Positions 7,226-8,632 of a stretch of DNA of 8,632 bases are shown here, piece after piece. The stretch comes from an uncultured bacterium (lineage in GTDB: Bacteria > Pseudomonadota > Alphaproteobacteria > SP197). The DNA lies in assembly GCA_938014945.1 (NCBI GenBank), contig CALLQH010000206.1, forward strand, positions 1-8,632. The letters run 5' to 3'. Positions within the stretch are counted from its first letter, which is position 1. Each line of letters opens with the position of its first letter. The translations under genes were made by a program, and so were the position numbers. The notes beneath the pieces are model-generated. The model was not told the DNA's origin, did not search any database, and saw only the letters and a program-made list of their open reading frames with translations.

Positions 7226-8292
7226 TCGAGTTCGGCGAGGCGGGCCGCCTGATCCTCGGAGATCAGCGGGTCGATGATCTCGTCCAGCGCCTCGCCGTTG
7301 ATGACGGCGTCCAGCTTGTAGAGCGTCAGGTTGATGCGGTGATCGGTGACGCGGCCCTGGGGGAAGTTGTAGGTACGGATGCGTTCGCTGCGGTCGCCGC
7401 TGCCCACCTGGTTCTTGCGGTCGGCAGCGCGGGCGTCATCGCGCGAGCGGCGCTCCTCGTCGTAAAGGCGGGCCATCAGAATCTTCATCGCCTTGGCGCG
7501 GTTCTTGTGCTGCGACTTCTCGTCCTGCTGGGCGACCACCACGCCGGTCGGGAGATGGGTGATGCGCACGGCGCTGTCGGTCTTGTTGACGTGCTGGCCG
7601 CCCGCACCGGAAGCGCGGTAGGTGTCGATACGCAGATCCTTGGGGTCGATCTTGATGTCGACCTCCTCGGCCTCGGGCAGCACGGCGACGGTCGCGGCCG
7701 AAGTATGGATACGCCCGCCCGATTCGGTGACCGGTACGCGCTGCACCCGGTGGACACCGGATTCGTACTTCAGGCGGGCAAAGACATCGCGGCCCGTGAC
7801 GATGGCCTGGGCTTCCTTGATGCCGCCGATGCCGGTGTCGCTTTCCTGCAGCAGCTCGAAACGCCAGCCGTGGTTCTCGGCATAACGCTGGTACATGCGC
7901 ATCAGATCGCCGGCAAAGAGTGCCGCCTCGTCGCCGCCGGTGCCCGCGCGCACCTCCAGAATGGCGTTGCGCGCATCGGCCTCGTCGCGCGGCAGCAGCA
8001 GGAGCTTCACCTCGTGCTCCAGCGCGGGCAGACGCGCCTCCAGTTCGTCCCTTTCGGCCTCGGCCAGGGCGCGCATCTCGGCATCGCTCTCGGCGGCGAT
8101 CATCTGCGTCAGCTCGGCCAGTTCCTTCTCTCCCTGGCGCAGGGCGTTGATCGCCTCGACGATGGGGGTGAGATCGGAATACTCGCGCGACATCTTCACG
8201 AATTCGTCGCCGCCGGCATCGACGCTGGACAGGCGCACGCCCAGTTCCTCGTGGCGCAGGACGACGCGGTTGAGGCTTTCGTCCAGACTCAT
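7222..8292 (-). CDS. prfA: Peptide chain release factor 1 (RF1)
   Basis: RF1 reads UAA and UAG stop codons in the ribosomal A site and triggers hydrolysis of peptidyl-tRNA. The 356-residue length is standard. The N-terminal helical domain (1-105) is followed by the core with RAGTGGDEAALFAGDL (115-130), the codon-recognition tripeptide PVT (187-189; E. coli has PAT, and the family pattern is PxT) within VPVTESGGRIHTSA, and the catalytic GGQ in GAGGQHVNKTDSAVRITHLPTG (229-250; Q233 is the PrmC target). The PxT tripeptide separates it from RF2, which carries SPF. GGAG (8301-8304) lies 8 nt before the ATG, inside the end of hemA. It overlaps hemA upstream and prmC downstream by 4 nt each. Its own stop codon is TGA, read by RF2, so RF1 shortage would not directly impair finishing RF1. 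Confidence 0.99.
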   Translation of the reverse strand: MSLDESLNRVVLRHEELGVRLSSVDAGGDEFVKMSREYSDLTPIVEAINALRQGEKELAELTQMIAAESDAEMRALAEAERDELEARLPALEHEVKLLLLPRDEADARNAILEVRAGTGGDEAALFAGDLMRMYQRYAENHGWRFELLQESDTGIGGIKEAQAIVTGRDVFARLKYESGVHRVQRVPVTESGGRIHTSAATVAVLPEAEEVDIKIDPKDLRIDTYRASGAGGQHVNKTDSAVRITHLPTGVVVAQQDEKSQHKNRAKAMKILMARLYDEERRSRDDARAADRKNQVGSGDRSERIRTYNFPQGRVTDHRINLTLYKLDAVINGEALDEIIDPLISEDQAARLAELE

Positions 8293-8632
8293 CGCTCGTT
8301 CTCCAGGCGGAACAGTCGGGCGAGCAGCGCCTCGGCGGCACGCGCAGCTTCGGGGTCCTCGGCGGCCAGGGCGCGCAGGGATTCACTGGGGTCGTGCAGC
8401 AGGCGCGCGATCAGGCGGCGGGTCGCCTCATCGGCATCGGCACCGGCCTTCTGCGCCAGCACGTCGGAGCGCACCGTCTCGAAACGGGCGCGCAGGGCGG
8501 CGAGCGCCGGCACCGCGCCGCGTTCGGCGCGGTCCTGGCCGAAACGCGCCAGTTCCTCCGCCACGATGGCCCATGCCGCCTCGGCCTCGCCCTCACGGCG
8601 GGCGCGGCCCGAAAGGGCGATGCGCTCGAGAT
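8289..8632 (-). CDS. hemA: Glutamyl-tRNA reductase, C-terminal part (5' end beyond the window)
   Basis: The last 113 codons of a gene entering from the right edge. Readable segments are AWAIVAEELARF, VPALAALRARFETVR and DEATRRLIARLLHDPSESLR, the pattern of the C-terminal dimerisation domain of glutamyl-tRNA reductase (ExxxF..., VP.I.aLR..., NkllHxPt..LR in better-known members). The enzyme reduces Glu-tRNA(Glu) to glutamate-1-semialdehyde with NADPH, the first step of 5-aminolevulinate and haem synthesis by the C5 route. The catalytic cysteine and NADPH domain lie outside the window. The final about 25 residues (AARAAEALLARLFRLENER) extend beyond the usual end and look helical. It overlaps prfA by ATGA, as a hemA-prfA-prmC run like that of Gammaproteobacteria. 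It should not be confused with 5-aminolevulinate synthase, also called HemA in many Alphaproteobacteria. Confidence 0.88.
   Translation of the reverse strand, partial: LERIALSGRARREGEAEAAWAIVAEELARFGQDRAERGAVPALAALRARFETVRSDVLAQKAGADADEATRRLIARLLHDPSESLRALAAEDPEAARAAEALLARLFRLENER

Noticed and set aside
6404..7252. Plus-strand 282-codon frame opposite prmC
   Set aside because: Shadow of prmC, which has all its catalytic motifs; Gly/Ala/Arg-rich with no domain.

Overview
This very GC-rich window looks like chromosome from an alphaproteobacterium, possibly a Rhodospirillales-like lineage. The main evidence is a DUF4167 protein (a family known essentially from Alphaproteobacteria) lying between prmC and clpB, a common neighbourhood in that class. 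I see no insertion sequence, phage gene, tRNA, rRNA or CRISPR array.

Left part (1-2690), accessory metabolism. The window opens with the last 50 codons of a Rieske-type ring-hydroxylating oxygenase large subunit, followed on the same strand by a small SnoaL/NTF2-like protein (220-609). A LysR-type regulator (616-1521, minus) converges on that pair and is divergent from an FAD-dependent oxidoreductase of the D-amino-acid oxidase family (1617-2690, plus). The lysR/oxidoreductase gap carries six copies of TGTTC/GAACA and an ATT-N9-AAT box, so the regulator probably controls the oxidoreductase and itself. A strong 12-bp hairpin (2698-2725) separates this part from the next.

Right part (2748-8632), conserved housekeeping, all on the minus strand. 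In transcription order: hemA (glutamyl-tRNA reductase, 3' part only), prfA (release factor 1), prmC (the methyltransferase that modifies release factors), the DUF4167 gene, then clpB. hemA/prfA and prfA/prmC each overlap by ATGA, so the three are probably translationally coupled: haem precursor synthesis from Glu-tRNA, stop-codon release, and modification of the release factor. A 217-nt gap then separates prmC from the DUF4167 gene. clpB appears to have its own heat-shock (RpoH-type) promoter (5391-5418), with a perfect 7-2-7 dyad in its spacer. That promoter also argues that clpB starts at 5357 and not at the longer 5417 start.

Most of the window is ordinary. The points most worth a second look are the clpB promoter dyad, the C5-pathway hemA in an alphaproteobacterial setting, the low-complexity DUF4167 protein beside the disaggregase gene, and the GAACA cluster at the LysR divergent promoter. 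I found no convincing new multi-gene system.
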